A DNA stretch of 64,000 nt, taken from assembly GCA_036388675.1 (NCBI GenBank), contig DASVRI010000015.1, forward strand, positions 62,001 to 126,000, in the 5' to 3' direction. The notes under the pieces are model-generated. The model was not told the DNA's origin, ran no database searches, and was given only the letters and a program-made list of their open reading frames with translations. This DNA is from DASVUS01 sp036388675 (GTDB lineage Bacteria > Armatimonadota > Abditibacteriia > Abditibacteriales > Abditibacteriaceae). Both the position numbers and the translations under genes were made by a program. Shown one piece after another: positions 33,399-41,697 of the stretch (its first letter is position 1; each line of letters begins with the position of its first letter).

Positions 33399-33900
33399 CG
33401 CACAGTCTCCTTTGGAGAAATTGCCTACACGCTTCCAAAGAGTGAGGATGAGAGGAAAAGAGGGAAATGATTTCCATCGCAGACCGCACACCTCTTCGGG
33501 AGTTGTGGGCCAGGATGCAGCGTCGTGGGCCAGGCGAATCCAAAGTGAGTACCCGATTCGCCTGTCTTCCGTTCGGTCCTAAGCCAGAACAGTCGCCTCA
33601 TGTCCGTCGGGCGAATGTGTATGGCATTCTGACGAGGTCGAGTTTCGAGTTTGTTACGTAAAAGTAAAACCTCCGTGTCTTTGGTGTGAAGCTCTGCGCA
33701 CCAAACGCGAAACACAACCTTAACTTTCGCGCAAGACTTTTGTAACGCAGGGCCGGTAAAGTAGCCGTATCACAAATGCCGTCAGTAGCGGCACCATTAG
33801 AGGAACCGCACTGTCGGCGCTGCAACGGCATGGTACAATGACGCGCGGCTTTGCATTTTTTTGTACTGTTGTTTGTATTGTTTGAAGGGAGCTTCTCATT
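33399..33900. promoter_or_regulatory. Divergent spacer between transporter operon and urease cluster
   Basis: This 500-bp spacer must hold the promoters of the minus-strand operon and of the urease cluster. On the plus strand a TACAAT box lies at 33834-33839 before the nickel permease. On the minus strand an AAGGAG precedes the binding-protein gene. A segment at 33660-33700 (cctccgtgtctttggtg) resembles one arm of the MITE-like family, and a direct repeat GTGGGCCAGG occurs at about 33506 and 33525. I looked for guanidine-I (ykkC), guanidine-II and guanidine-III patterns and could not recognise one. Confidence 0.35.
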
Positions 33901-33915
33901 CTGCACTCGCTCATA

Positions 33916-34632
33916 TTGTTTGGCAGCGCCTTTGGCTTCGGTGCCGCGCACGCTTTTGAACCCGATCACATGGCGGCTGTCAGCACCTTTGTGGCGCGGC
34001 GGCCTTCACCGAAGCAGGCCGCGATGTTCGGCGTTCAATGGTCCATCGGACATGGCTTCAGCTTGCTGTTGCTCGGCTCGATTCTGTTCGCGCTGAAGTT
34101 GACGGTCGCCGAATCCATCGCCGGCTCGCTGGAGAAAATCGTCGGCGCTGTTCTGATTGCTCTGGGTTTGTGGACACTCTACCAATTGCGCCCCGGTGAT
34201 CTGCATCACACGCACTCGCACCATCATGATGATGCGCATGAGCATCACAATGAGTATCACCACGATGATGCGCATTACGAGGCGGCGCATGTACACGCGG
34301 ACGGCACGGCACACAGCCATTCGCACGGCAAAGGTTCGCTATTGATGGGCATGTTGCACGGCGCGGCGGGAACGGCGGCTTTCGTCGGCGAAGCTCTGGT
34401 GGCCGTTTCGCAAACTTACATTGCGGTCTTTCTGTACACCTTGTTTTTCAGCGCCGGAGTACTCGTGGCGATGGCGCTGTATGCCGGAGCGCTGGGCGGC
34501 CTCATCGATTGGGGCGGTCGCCGCTTTCGTGCCGTCATGATCGGCGCGCAGGCATTGACCGGCATCCTGGCCTGTGCCGTCGGTTATTGCTGGGTCAGCG
34601 GCATCAAAATCCCGTGGATTCACCTGCACTAA
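33916..34632 (+). CDS. ureH: UreH/NiCoT-type nickel permease
   Basis: The protein has the nickel-permease signature H-x4-D-H in GAAHAFEPDHMAAVSTF near the N terminus, about six membrane segments, and a cytoplasmic loop (residues about 95-140) with about 25 His mixed with Asp and Glu, expected to bind nickel. UreH-type permeases feed nickel to urease and hydrogenase. The start is unclear: TTG at 33916 is given, but upstream CTG (33901) or ATT with AAGGGAG before it would give the family N terminus (LHSLILFGSAFG). It heads the urease cluster. GAGTACTC encodes GVL at 34457. Confidence 0.8.
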   Translation: MFGSAFGFGAAHAFEPDHMAAVSTFVARRPSPKQAAMFGVQWSIGHGFSLLLLGSILFALKLTVAESIAGSLEKIVGAVLIALGLWTLYQLRPGDLHHTHSHHHDDAHEHHNEYHHDDAHYEAAHVHADGTAHSHSHGKGSLLMGMLHGAAGTAAFVGEALVAVSQTYIAVFLYTLFFSAGVLVAMALYAGALGGLIDWGGRRFRAVMIGAQALTGILACAVGYCWVSGIKIPWIHLH

Positions 34633-34654
34633 AGCTGTAAAGCTATAAAGCTAT
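34631..34654. repeat. Three tandem 8-bp repeats at the ureA start
   Basis: AAAGCTGT, AAAGCTAT and AAAGCTAT follow each other at 34631-34654, the last running into the ureA ATG. No Shine-Dalgarno sequence is found, so initiation may rely on coupling with the upstream gene, whose stop codon lies 20 bases away. Confidence 0.6.
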
Positions 34655-34958
34655 GCATCTCACCGAACGCGAAAAAGAAAAACTGCTGATTACCGTCGCC
34701 GCCGATTTGGCGCGTCGTCGCCTGGGTCGCGGCTTGAAGCTGAACCATCCCGAAAGCGTGGCGCTCATTACCAGCGAAGTGATGGAAGGCGCGCGCGACG
34801 GCAAGAGCGTGGCGCAATTGATGGACGAAGGCACGCGAGTACTCGCACGCGAGCAGGTGATGGAAGGCGTGGCGGAAATGATCGGCGAAGTGCAGGTCGA
34901 GGCCACTTTTCCCGACGGCACCAAGCTGGTGACGATCCATCATCCAATTCGCGGTTGA
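34653..34958 (+). CDS. ureA: Urease gamma subunit
   Basis: The 101-residue subunit is the usual length and shows MHLTEREKEKLLITVAADLARRR, LNHPESVALITSEVMEGARDG and VEATFPDGTKLVTIHHPI. It assembles with UreB and UreC in the nickel urease that splits urea into ammonia and carbamate. Element C separates it from ureB, which is unusual for a tight urease operon. GAGTACTC encodes RVL at 34837. Confidence 0.96.
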   Translation: MHLTEREKEKLLITVAADLARRRLGRGLKLNHPESVALITSEVMEGARDGKSVAQLMDEGTRVLAREQVMEGVAEMIGEVQVEATFPDGTKLVTIHHPIRG

Positions 34959-34960
34959 TT

Positions 34961-35103
34961 AACCGCAGAGGACGCAAAGGAACGCAAAGGAAAAAGAGAG
35001 GAACGCTGTGATATATAAAGCACCGGCTGTTCGGGCACTCGAATCGCGCAGTAACACGATTAGCAATCTCTTGTCCTCCGCGTTACTTTGCGTCCTCTGC
35101 GGT
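34961..35103. mobile_element. MITE-like inverted-repeat element C (143 bp)
   Basis: AACCGCAGAGGACGCAAAGG at 34961 and its inverted partner ending in GCGTCCTCTGCGGT at 35103 bound this insert between ureA and ureB. A false long reading frame that starts inside it runs into ureB, so automatic annotation may extend ureB wrongly. Confidence 0.75.
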
Positions 35104-35118
35104 GAAAAAAGGAGCGTA

Positions 35119-35478
35119 ATGATTCCCGGTGAATATCGAGTACTCGATGGTGATATTGAACTGAACGTCGGGCGGCGCACGGTGGAGGTTTCTGTTACCA
35201 ATCGCGGCGATCGCCCGATTCAAGTGGGTTCGCATTTTTGCTTTTTTGAAGTGAATCGCGCTCTCGACTTCGACCGCGAAGCCGCGTTCGGAATGCGCCT
35301 CGACATTCCTGCGGGAACGGCGGTGCGCTTCGAACCGGGCGAAGAAAAGCCGGTGCGCCTGACCGAAATCGGCGGTGCAAAAAAGGTGTTCGGCCTCAAT
35401 AACCTGACGCAGGGCGCAAGCACTTTCGACCAGGCGCGCCAGCGCCTGGAACAATGGCAGTCGCAAGGCGACAGCTAA
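35119..35478 (+). CDS. ureB: Urease beta subunit
   Basis: The 119-residue subunit begins MIPGEYRVLDGDIELNVGR, with AAAAAAGGAG just upstream, and continues with NRGDRPIQVGSHFCFFEVNRALDFDR and RLDIPAGTAVRFEPGEEKPV, all typical. A longer reading frame starting at 35008 lies in element C and is rejected. The stop codon is inside the first unit of a 14-bp triple repeat. GAGTACTC encodes RVL at 35138. Confidence 0.96.
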   Translation: MIPGEYRVLDGDIELNVGRRTVEVSVTNRGDRPIQVGSHFCFFEVNRALDFDREAAFGMRLDIPAGTAVRFEPGEEKPVRLTEIGGAKKVFGLNNLTQGASTFDQARQRLEQWQSQGDS

Positions 35479-35508
35479 CTGGCGACAGCTAACTGGCGAC
35501 AGCCAACC
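35467..35508. repeat. Three tandem copies of GGCGACAGCTAACT
   Basis: The 14-bp unit occurs at 35467-35480, 35481-35494 and, with two changes, 35495-35508, spanning the ureB stop codon and the spacer before ureC. Unit length and copy number equal those of the unrelated repeat at 15448. Confidence 0.85.
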
Positions 35509-35525
35509 ATTAGAGATGAGGTGAA

Positions 35526-37247
35526 TTGTTGAAGCGCCAATCTTACGCCGCGATGTTTGGGCCTACAGTCGGTGACGCCGTGCGCCTTGCCGACACCAAC
35601 TTATGGGCGCGAGTCGAAAAAGACTTTACCGTTGAAGCGAACGCTGTGGGTGATGAAATCAAGTTCGGCGGCGGCAAAGTCATCCGCGACGGCATGGGGC
35701 AATCGTCATCCGCCACGCGCGCCGCTGGAACGCTCGATACCGTCATCACCAACGCGCTCATCATCGACCACTGGGGCATCGTGAAAGCCGATATCGGCCT
35801 GCGTGACGGCACCATTGTGGGCATTGGCAAAGCCGGCAACCCCGATATGCAGGATGGCGTGCATCCAAACATGGTTGTGGGTGCGGGCACGGAAGTCATT
35901 GCCGGTGAAGGCAAAATCGTCACGGCAGGCGCGATTGATACGCACATTCACTTCATTTGCCCGCAGCAGATTGAAGTCGCACTGGCCAGTGGCATCACCA
36001 CGATGATCGGCGGCGGCACCGGCCCCGCAGCAGGAACTTCCGCCACCACTTGCACGCCGGGCGCATGGCACATGGCGCGTATGCTGGAAGCCGCCGAGGC
36101 GTTTCCGATGAACCTGGGGTTCCTGGGTAAAGGCAACGCCAGCTTTGAAGAACCGTTGCGCGAGCAGATCGAAGCCGGCGCTCTCGGTTTGAAACTGCAT
36201 GAAGATTGGGGCACCACGCCTGCCGCTATCGACACCTGTCTGCGCGTCGCCGATGCGTACGATGTGCAGGTCGCGATTCACACCGATACATTGAATGAAT
36301 CGGGCTTTGTGGAAGACACGCTCCATGCTATCGCGGGCCGCACCATTCACACTTATCATACTGAAGGCGCCGGTGGTGGCCACGCGCCCGACATCATTCG
36401 TGCTGCGGCAGAATTAAACGTTTTACCTTCCAGCACCAACCCGACGCGACCGTTTACGGTCAACACTATCGAAGAACATCTCGATATGTTGATGGTGTGC
36501 CATCACCTGGACAGCAGCATTCCCGAAGACGTGGCCTTTGCCGACTCGCGCATTCGCCCCGAAACCATTGCCGCCGAAGACATTCTGCACGACATGGGCG
36601 TGTTCTCCATGATTTCGAGCGACTCACAGGCGATGGGCCGCGTTGGCGAAGTCATCATGCGCACCTGGCAAACCGCTGACAAGATGAAGTCGCAGCGCGG
36701 TGTTCTGCAAAGTGACAACGAGTACTCGGATAACGCGCGTATCAAGCGTTACGTCGCAAAATACACCGTCAACCCCGCCATTACGCATGGCATAGCGCAT
36801 CTGGTGGGTTCGGTTGAGGTCGGCAAATTTGCGGATCTGGTTTTGTGGTCGCCGGCGTTTTTCGGCGTAAAACCGGAGATGATTTTGAAGGGCGGCGCCA
36901 TTGCGTATGCGCAGATGGGCGACCCGAACGCCAGCATTCCCACACCTCAGCCTGTATTTGGCCGGCCTATGTTCGGCGCGTTTGGTGCAGCACGTCGCAG
37001 CACGTCTATCACCTTTGTTTCTCAAGCCGCGCATGGAGATGGAATTACGCAGAAGTTGGGCTTGCAAAAACGAGTTGAAGCTGTGCGCCACTGCCGCGAC
37101 ATCACCAAGAAAGACATGATTCATAACGACGCCACGCCACACATCGAAGTCAATCCTGAAACTTACGAAGTGCGCGTCGATGGCGAACTCGCAACGTGTG
37201 AACCGGCGAAAGAACTACCAATGGCGCAGCGATATTTTTTGTTTTGA
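35526..37247 (+). CDS. ureC: Urease alpha subunit
   Basis: The 573-residue catalytic subunit begins LKRQSYAAMFGPTVGDAVRLADT. It has the nickel-site His pair in DTHIHFICPQQ, the carbamylated Lys in LKLHEDWG (about residue 225), substrate/active-site HTDTLNESGF and TYHTEGAGGGHAPDI, and the flap with the catalytic His in MVCHHLD. Start is one of two adjacent TTG codons (35526 or 35529) after GAGG; no ATG is available. GAGTACTC at 36720 encodes EYS. The stop is followed within three bases by repeat element E. Confidence 0.97.
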   Translation: MLKRQSYAAMFGPTVGDAVRLADTNLWARVEKDFTVEANAVGDEIKFGGGKVIRDGMGQSSSATRAAGTLDTVITNALIIDHWGIVKADIGLRDGTIVGIGKAGNPDMQDGVHPNMVVGAGTEVIAGEGKIVTAGAIDTHIHFICPQQIEVALASGITTMIGGGTGPAAGTSATTCTPGAWHMARMLEAAEAFPMNLGFLGKGNASFEEPLREQIEAGALGLKLHEDWGTTPAAIDTCLRVADAYDVQVAIHTDTLNESGFVEDTLHAIAGRTIHTYHTEGAGGGHAPDIIRAAAELNVLPSSTNPTRPFTVNTIEEHLDMLMVCHHLDSSIPEDVAFADSRIRPETIAAEDILHDMGVFSMISSDSQAMGRVGEVIMRTWQTADKMKSQRGVLQSDNEYSDNARIKRYVAKYTVNPAITHGIAHLVGSVEVGKFADLVLWSPAFFGVKPEMILKGGAIAYAQMGDPNASIPTPQPVFGRPMFGAFGAARRSTSITFVSQAAHGDGITQKLGLQKRVEAVRHCRDITKKDMIHNDATPHIEVNPETYEVRVDGELATCEPAKELPMAQRYFLF

Positions 37248-37249
37248 TG

Positions 37250-37277
37250 AACCGCAGAGGACGCGGAGGCGCAGAGG
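37250..37277. mobile_element. Solo end E of the MITE-like family
   Basis: AACCGCAGAGGACGCGGAGG and the next eight bases match the left end of elements A to C, but no right end follows. It fills the ureC-ureF gap and supplies the GGAGG-like purine stretch upstream of the ureF ATG. Confidence 0.6.
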
Positions 37278-37283
37278 TTTGGG

Positions 37284-37970
37284 ATGAAAACGATGTGGCT
37301 ACAACACCTTCAACTCCTCGATTCGGCGTTGCCCATCGGAGCGTTTTCACATTCATTCGGGTTGGAATCGCTGGTGCAAAGCGGTTGTATCAGGTCACTC
37401 GACAACCTGCGCGAGTACTCGCAGAACATGTTATTCAATTCGTGGGCGACGTGTGATGCGATGGCGATAAAAGGTGTGTACCAATTTGCACCGCAACAAC
37501 GTTGGAATGAGTTGTGGCAGCTTGACCGCATGATTCATCTAAACCGTTCCGCTCGTGAATCGCGTGAAGGCGCACAAAAGATGGGCAAGCGTTTGTTGCA
37601 ACTGGGGCAGTCGCTGCACCCTGATGTGGAATGGAATCCGCTGCTTGAGGCTGTGGCAGCACAAAAGTGCATTGGTTGTCATTCCACTGTTTACGGATGG
37701 GCGACCTGCCATTTGCAAGTTCCACAGCGCAATGCTGTGGAAGGCTACCTGTATTCGTGTGTGACTTCATGCGTCAATAATGCTGTAAGGCTGATGTCCA
37801 TCGGGCAGACGCAGGCGCAAACGCTCGTTGCGCAAATGCTGCCGGATATTGCTGAAGCCTGGCACCACATCGCCAATCGTGATCCTTTTGACTTCGCCAC
37901 GAGTACTCCCATGTTGGAAGTCGCGGCGATGCAGCACGAAACGTTGTATTCCCGACTCTTCATGTCTTAA
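37284..37970 (+). CDS. ureF: Urease accessory protein UreF
   Basis: The 228-residue all-helical protein has the family start LQLLDSALPIGAFSHSFGLESLVQ, and later GWATCHLQVPQRNAVEGYLYSCVTSCVNNAVRLMSIGQT. UreF with UreD and UreG forms the GTP-dependent complex that delivers nickel into apo-urease. Two GAGTACTC sites lie within it (EYS and STP). Order ureC-F-G-D with no ureE is kept in a single operon. Confidence 0.94.
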   Translation: MKTMWLQHLQLLDSALPIGAFSHSFGLESLVQSGCIRSLDNLREYSQNMLFNSWATCDAMAIKGVYQFAPQQRWNELWQLDRMIHLNRSARESREGAQKMGKRLLQLGQSLHPDVEWNPLLEAVAAQKCIGCHSTVYGWATCHLQVPQRNAVEGYLYSCVTSCVNNAVRLMSIGQTQAQTLVAQMLPDIAEAWHHIANRDPFDFATSTPMLEVAAMQHETLYSRLFMS

Positions 37971-38000
37971 AAGAAAAAGAACATTTCTTGAAAGAACATT

Positions 38001-38666
38001 ATGCATAACGACGCACACGCCCATTCTCATGGCTGGCAAACGCCGCAGCAAAAGTTAGAACGCCCAATGCGCATCGGCATCGGCGGGCCGGTCGGCTCCG
38101 GCAAAACGGCATTGGTTGAAAAGCTGTGCAAACAGTTGAGTACTCGGTGGAGCCTGGCTGCTATCACCAACGATATTTACACGCGCGAAGACGCCGCCAT
38201 TTTGCTGCGGGCCGGTGCATTACCACAGGAGCGAATCATCGGTGTGGAAACCGGCGGCTGCCCGCACACGGCCATACGCGAGGACGCTTCAATGAATGTG
38301 GAAGCGATTGAGGAATTGGAAGCGCGCTTTTCTGATCTCGACATCATCTTCGTGGAAAGCGGCGGCGATAATCTGGCGGCGGCGTTTAGCCCGGAATTGG
38401 TTGATCGTTTCGTGTACATCATTGATGTGGCGCAGGGCGAAAAAATTCCGCGCAAAGGCGGGCCGGGCATCACCCGCTCCGATTTGCTGATTATCAATAA
38501 GATTGATCTTGCGCCGCATGTCGGTGCCAGCCTGCAAGTTATGGAAGACGATACACGCCGGATGCGTGGCGAGCGGCCGTTCTTGTTTTCCAACCTGATG
38601 AGCGGTGAAGGCCTGGACAAAATTACGTCGTGGCTGGAACACGAGTACTCGCATGCGCGCAGTTGA
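38001..38666 (+). CDS. ureG: Urease accessory GTPase UreG
   Basis: The 221-residue SIMIBI GTPase has the P-loop GPVGSGKT (residues 29-36), the switch region VETGGCPHTAIREDASMN with the metal-binding CPH, and the guanine motif NKID. Its N terminus starts MHNDAHAHSHGW, a short His-rich tail that could hold nickel, useful because no ureE is seen. It couples GTP hydrolysis to nickel delivery. Two GAGTACTC sites are present, one spanning the last codons. Its end overlaps ureD by 14 bases. Confidence 0.96.
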   Translation: MHNDAHAHSHGWQTPQQKLERPMRIGIGGPVGSGKTALVEKLCKQLSTRWSLAAITNDIYTREDAAILLRAGALPQERIIGVETGGCPHTAIREDASMNVEAIEELEARFSDLDIIFVESGGDNLAAAFSPELVDRFVYIIDVAQGEKIPRKGGPGITRSDLLIINKIDLAPHVGASLQVMEDDTRRMRGERPFLFSNLMSGEGLDKITSWLEHEYSHARS

Positions 38667-39507
38667 GGCTCTCGTCGCGCAGCCTGTGGCGCAGCGTCCA
38701 GCTATTGAACGGCCACAAGGCGATACGGCATACATCAAGGCAACGTTTCACTGCATGCGCGGCCAATCACAATTATTGCGCTCTTCACAGACGGCGCCGC
38801 TCAAGATTGCCAAGACATTTCCCTCTTCAGATGGCGCTGTGGACGTTTGCTTGATGGACTGCTCGCCCGGCCTGTTGAACGGCGACCGTTACAAGCTCGA
38901 GTGGAATGTTGAAGACAATGCGTGCGTAAAAATCACAACGCAGTCGTTTACCAAAGTTCATCCTTCATCGGGTGCGGGCTGCCGGCAGCGCACGCGCATC
39001 CGCATTGCATCCGGTGGCCTTCTAGAATACGCGCCGCAACCAACGATGCTTTTTCGCGATGCAGATTTTCGCGTGGAACTTGAAGCCGACGTGACATCCG
39101 GCGGCACACTTTTGTTGAGCGACATTCTCTGCGCCGGACGCATCGGGCGTGGCGAGGAACTTCAGTTTTCCAACTACAGCAATCAACTCATTGTTCGTTA
39201 TGACGAAGAGTTGATATTTTGTAGCCGCAATCGTTTTCAACCACATCTGCAAAACCTGCGCGCTGTGGGATCGTGGGGTTCCAATACTCACTACGGCACT
39301 TTCTTTGTTTTCTCTTCATCGGCAAACCTTGACTTGTTAGAAGCTGTGCGCCAGGTGCTTGGTGAGTATTCGAACATTAGCAGCGGTGCCAGCCTGACTT
39401 ACAAGAACGGTGTTGCGGTTGCTGCCCTGGCTGCCGGCGCGTGGTCTTTGCAGGAGCTTTTTGCTAAGCTTGGCTCTTGCGCGAAACGCCATGTGTGCAA
39501 TGCTTAA
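38653..39507 (+). CDS. ureD: Urease accessory protein UreD
   Basis: The 284-residue beta-rich scaffold shows APLKIAKTFP, LMDCSPGLLNGDRYKLEWNVEDN, TTQSFTKVHPS and LLEYAPQPTMLFRDADF, which define UreD/UreH. It is a platform for UreF and UreG on apo-urease. The ATG at 38653, overlapping the ureG end, is chosen; the longer frame (38605) is within ureG. It closes the urease operon; a BadF-type kinase gene follows by three bases. Confidence 0.92.
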   Translation: MRAVEALVAQPVAQRPAIERPQGDTAYIKATFHCMRGQSQLLRSSQTAPLKIAKTFPSSDGAVDVCLMDCSPGLLNGDRYKLEWNVEDNACVKITTQSFTKVHPSSGAGCRQRTRIRIASGGLLEYAPQPTMLFRDADFRVELEADVTSGGTLLLSDILCAGRIGRGEELQFSNYSNQLIVRYDEELIFCSRNRFQPHLQNLRAVGSWGSNTHYGTFFVFSSSANLDLLEAVRQVLGEYSNISSGASLTYKNGVAVAALAAGAWSLQELFAKLGSCAKRHVCNA

Positions 39508-39510
39508 AGC

Positions 39511-40428
39511 ATGACTTCAAAATTTAGAATCGGTGTGGATGGTGGCGGCACAACCACACGCGCCGTCATCCTGGACGACGCATTACGAGTACTCGGTCGT
39601 GGGCAGGCGGGTTCCAGCAACCATTACAGTGTTGGTGCCGGGCGCGCCATTGAAAATGTGGTGATCGCAATTGAAGACTCGCTAGCCGCTGCTTCGCTTG
39701 ATTTATCGGATGCCGTTTCTTGTGGTTTGGGCTTGGCCGGAGCCTGCACAGCTACGGAACAACGAACACTCACTGATGCGCTGGCGCCTTTTGCAAAGGG
39801 CCTTGAAATTGTGGTGGATGAAGATGCCGCCGCCGCGCAGGCCGGCGCTTTTGGTGGAGAGCCAGGCGCGATTTGCATTGCCGGCACAGGTGCCAATTGC
39901 TTTGGTACCAATGCGCAAGGTGAACGCGCTCGCGCCGATGGACTTGGCCCGTTGCTGGGAGATCGCGGCAGCGGCTACTGGATCGGTGAAGCGGCGCTGC
40001 GAGCGGTTTGTCGCGCGCACGATGGTGCTGCCCATGATGGTGCTGCGCCGTGCCCTGCTCTTTCTGAAGGTGTCATGCGTCATTACAATACCGCTTCGGT
40101 TGATGAACTGGTGCAATTGGTCTATCGACCGGAATTCACGAAAGATCGTGTCGCTGCTCTTGTTCCGGTGGTGCTGCAATCTCAAGTCGATGAAGCAGCG
40201 CAGCAAATTTTGCAAGCGGCTGGAGAAGAACTGGCTGCGACCGCCGGTGCCGTGCTACGACGCCTCAACTTGAATCGTGTTGCGGTCAGTGGTGGAGTAC
40301 TCGCAAGGGAGACACCTGTGCGCTCGTCGCTTGAGAAGGCTCTCCGGAGACAATTTCCTGATATTCAGGTTCTGGAACCGCTGCATGATGCGGCTATTGG
40401 CGCGGCATTGCTTGTCAGAAACTCTTAA
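39511..40428 (+). CDS. BadF/BcrA-type ATPase, GlcNAc kinase-like
   Basis: The 305-residue protein has the ASKHA-fold phosphate loops GVDGGGTTTRAVILD and IAGTGANCFGTN, the adenosine motif VSGGVLARETPV and the region GDRGSGYWIGE, which are typical of N-acetylglucosamine kinases of the BadF/BadG family in sugar recycling. A run with AHDGAAHDGAA is a small tandem insertion. It starts immediately after ureD and may be in the same transcript, although its function is unrelated. Confidence 0.8.
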   Translation: MTSKFRIGVDGGGTTTRAVILDDALRVLGRGQAGSSNHYSVGAGRAIENVVIAIEDSLAAASLDLSDAVSCGLGLAGACTATEQRTLTDALAPFAKGLEIVVDEDAAAAQAGAFGGEPGAICIAGTGANCFGTNAQGERARADGLGPLLGDRGSGYWIGEAALRAVCRAHDGAAHDGAAPCPALSEGVMRHYNTASVDELVQLVYRPEFTKDRVAALVPVVLQSQVDEAAQQILQAAGEELAATAGAVLRRLNLNRVAVSGGVLARETPVRSSLEKALRRQFPDIQVLEPLHDAAIGAALLVRNS

Positions 40429-40538
40429 TTCGCAATTTGCGCTGCAAACCCATTTCTTTATAAGGTGGCGACGCTTGCTTTGCAGGTGTGGTAAAACAAA
40501 GTTGAACCCAACATAAATCTGATGGAGAGGAACCCTTT

Positions 40539-41501
40539 ATGGAAAGGCGTCAACTCGGTCGTTCCGGTTTAGATGTGACTGTGCTAACCATGGGCTGCTG
40601 GCAGGCCGGCGGCGAGCAGTGGACAAATACCGACGACGAAAGCAGTATTGCCGCCATTCGCGCCGCGCATTCAGGTGGCATCAACTTCTTCGACACGGCG
40701 GAAGGTTACGGCGGCGGTCACAGCGAAGAAATTGTGGCGCAGGCACTGCAAGGCCATCGTGATGATGTGTTCATTGCCACGAAAGTGGGGCCGGAGAACT
40801 ATACGGCTGAGAAAGTGCGCCAGTCGTGCAACAATAGCTTGCAGCGTTTGCAGACCGATCACATCGACCTTTACCAGCTGCACTGGCCCAGCGGTCAGTG
40901 GGGCTCGCCGCTTGTGCCTATCGAAGAAACCATGGGTGCCATGGTGCAGTTGCAAAAAGAAGGAAAAATCCGCGCCATTGGCCTCTCGAACTACAATTCG
41001 CAGCAAATTGAAGAAGCCTTGCAATATGGCCGCGTCGATTCATTGCAGCCGCCATACTCACTCTTCTGGCGCCCGTTTGAAGCCAACGGTACGGTGGATA
41101 CGTGCATCAAGCACAACATCGGCATCATCGCGTATTCACCCCTGGCGCAAGGGCTTCTTACCGGCAAATTCAATAAAGATAACAAGCCCGAAGGCGATAA
41201 CCGCGCCGGCAATGCGCTTTTCAAAGGCGAAACCTACGACAAAGCGCTGGCCGCTGTGGATAGACTGAAGCCCATCGCCGAAAAATATGGCGTGAGCACC
41301 GGCCATCTTTCGCTGCAATGGTTGATCGGGCAGCCGGGCCTCACTTCGGTTATCGTTGGTGCGCGTAACGCCCAACAGGTGAGCGATAACATTCAGGCCG
41401 CCGGCTTCCAAATCTCAGAAGAAGATCGTGCCGCAATCGACCGCATCGGGCGCACCGTCACGGATACGCTGGGCGAAGACCAGACAAACATGTGGGGCTA
41501 A
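40539..41501 (+). CDS. Aldo/keto reductase
   Basis: The 320-residue TIM-barrel enzyme has the AKR tetrad Asp and Tyr in NFFDTAEGYG, Lys in FIATKVG and His in YQLHWPS, plus the NADP-binding IVGARNAQQ near the C terminus. It reduces carbonyls with NADPH or oxidises alcohols; the substrate is unknown. A GGAGAGG Shine-Dalgarno precedes it and a strong terminator follows. A GAGTACTC lies right after the stop. Confidence 0.9.
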   Translation: MERRQLGRSGLDVTVLTMGCWQAGGEQWTNTDDESSIAAIRAAHSGGINFFDTAEGYGGGHSEEIVAQALQGHRDDVFIATKVGPENYTAEKVRQSCNNSLQRLQTDHIDLYQLHWPSGQWGSPLVPIEETMGAMVQLQKEGKIRAIGLSNYNSQQIEEALQYGRVDSLQPPYSLFWRPFEANGTVDTCIKHNIGIIAYSPLAQGLLTGKFNKDNKPEGDNRAGNALFKGETYDKALAAVDRLKPIAEKYGVSTGHLSLQWLIGQPGLTSVIVGARNAQQVSDNIQAAGFQISEEDRAAIDRIGRTVTDTLGEDQTNMWG

Positions 41502-41525
41502 CGAGTACTCATTAGCCGATGGGCC

Positions 41526-41565
41526 AAAGAAGGTGAGGTAAATTATCTCACCTTCTTTTCTTTTG
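41526..41565 (+). terminator. Rho-independent terminator
   Basis: AAAGAAGGTGAG (41526-41537) pairs with CTCACCTTCTTT (41547-41558) across a 9-nt loop and is followed by TTCTTTT. It ends the aldo/keto reductase transcript; the A-rich left arm would also allow use from the other strand. Confidence 0.85.
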
Positions 41566-41697
41566 CCCTTGCTCCCTTGTAATGTGTCACGCCCGCCGCC
41601 GGAGTCGCTTCATTTTTTGAATGGAAAGCGGGAAAGCTGCCGTCGGATAGGTTATCCTTGCACATAGCCACAACTCAAGAACGAGAGGATTAAACTG

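Noticed and set aside
33399..33900. Guanidine-I (ykkC), guanidine-II or guanidine-III riboswitch in the N island
   Set aside because: I looked in the spacers before urtA, the transporter operon and the urease cluster. ACCG and GGCGA strings occur but the paired conserved elements and spacing could not be aligned by eye. A covariance-model search would decide.
35008..35118. N-terminal extension of ureB
   Set aside because: The extra codons lie in the repeat element C and are not part of UreB; the real start MIPGEY at 35119 has its own AAGGAG.
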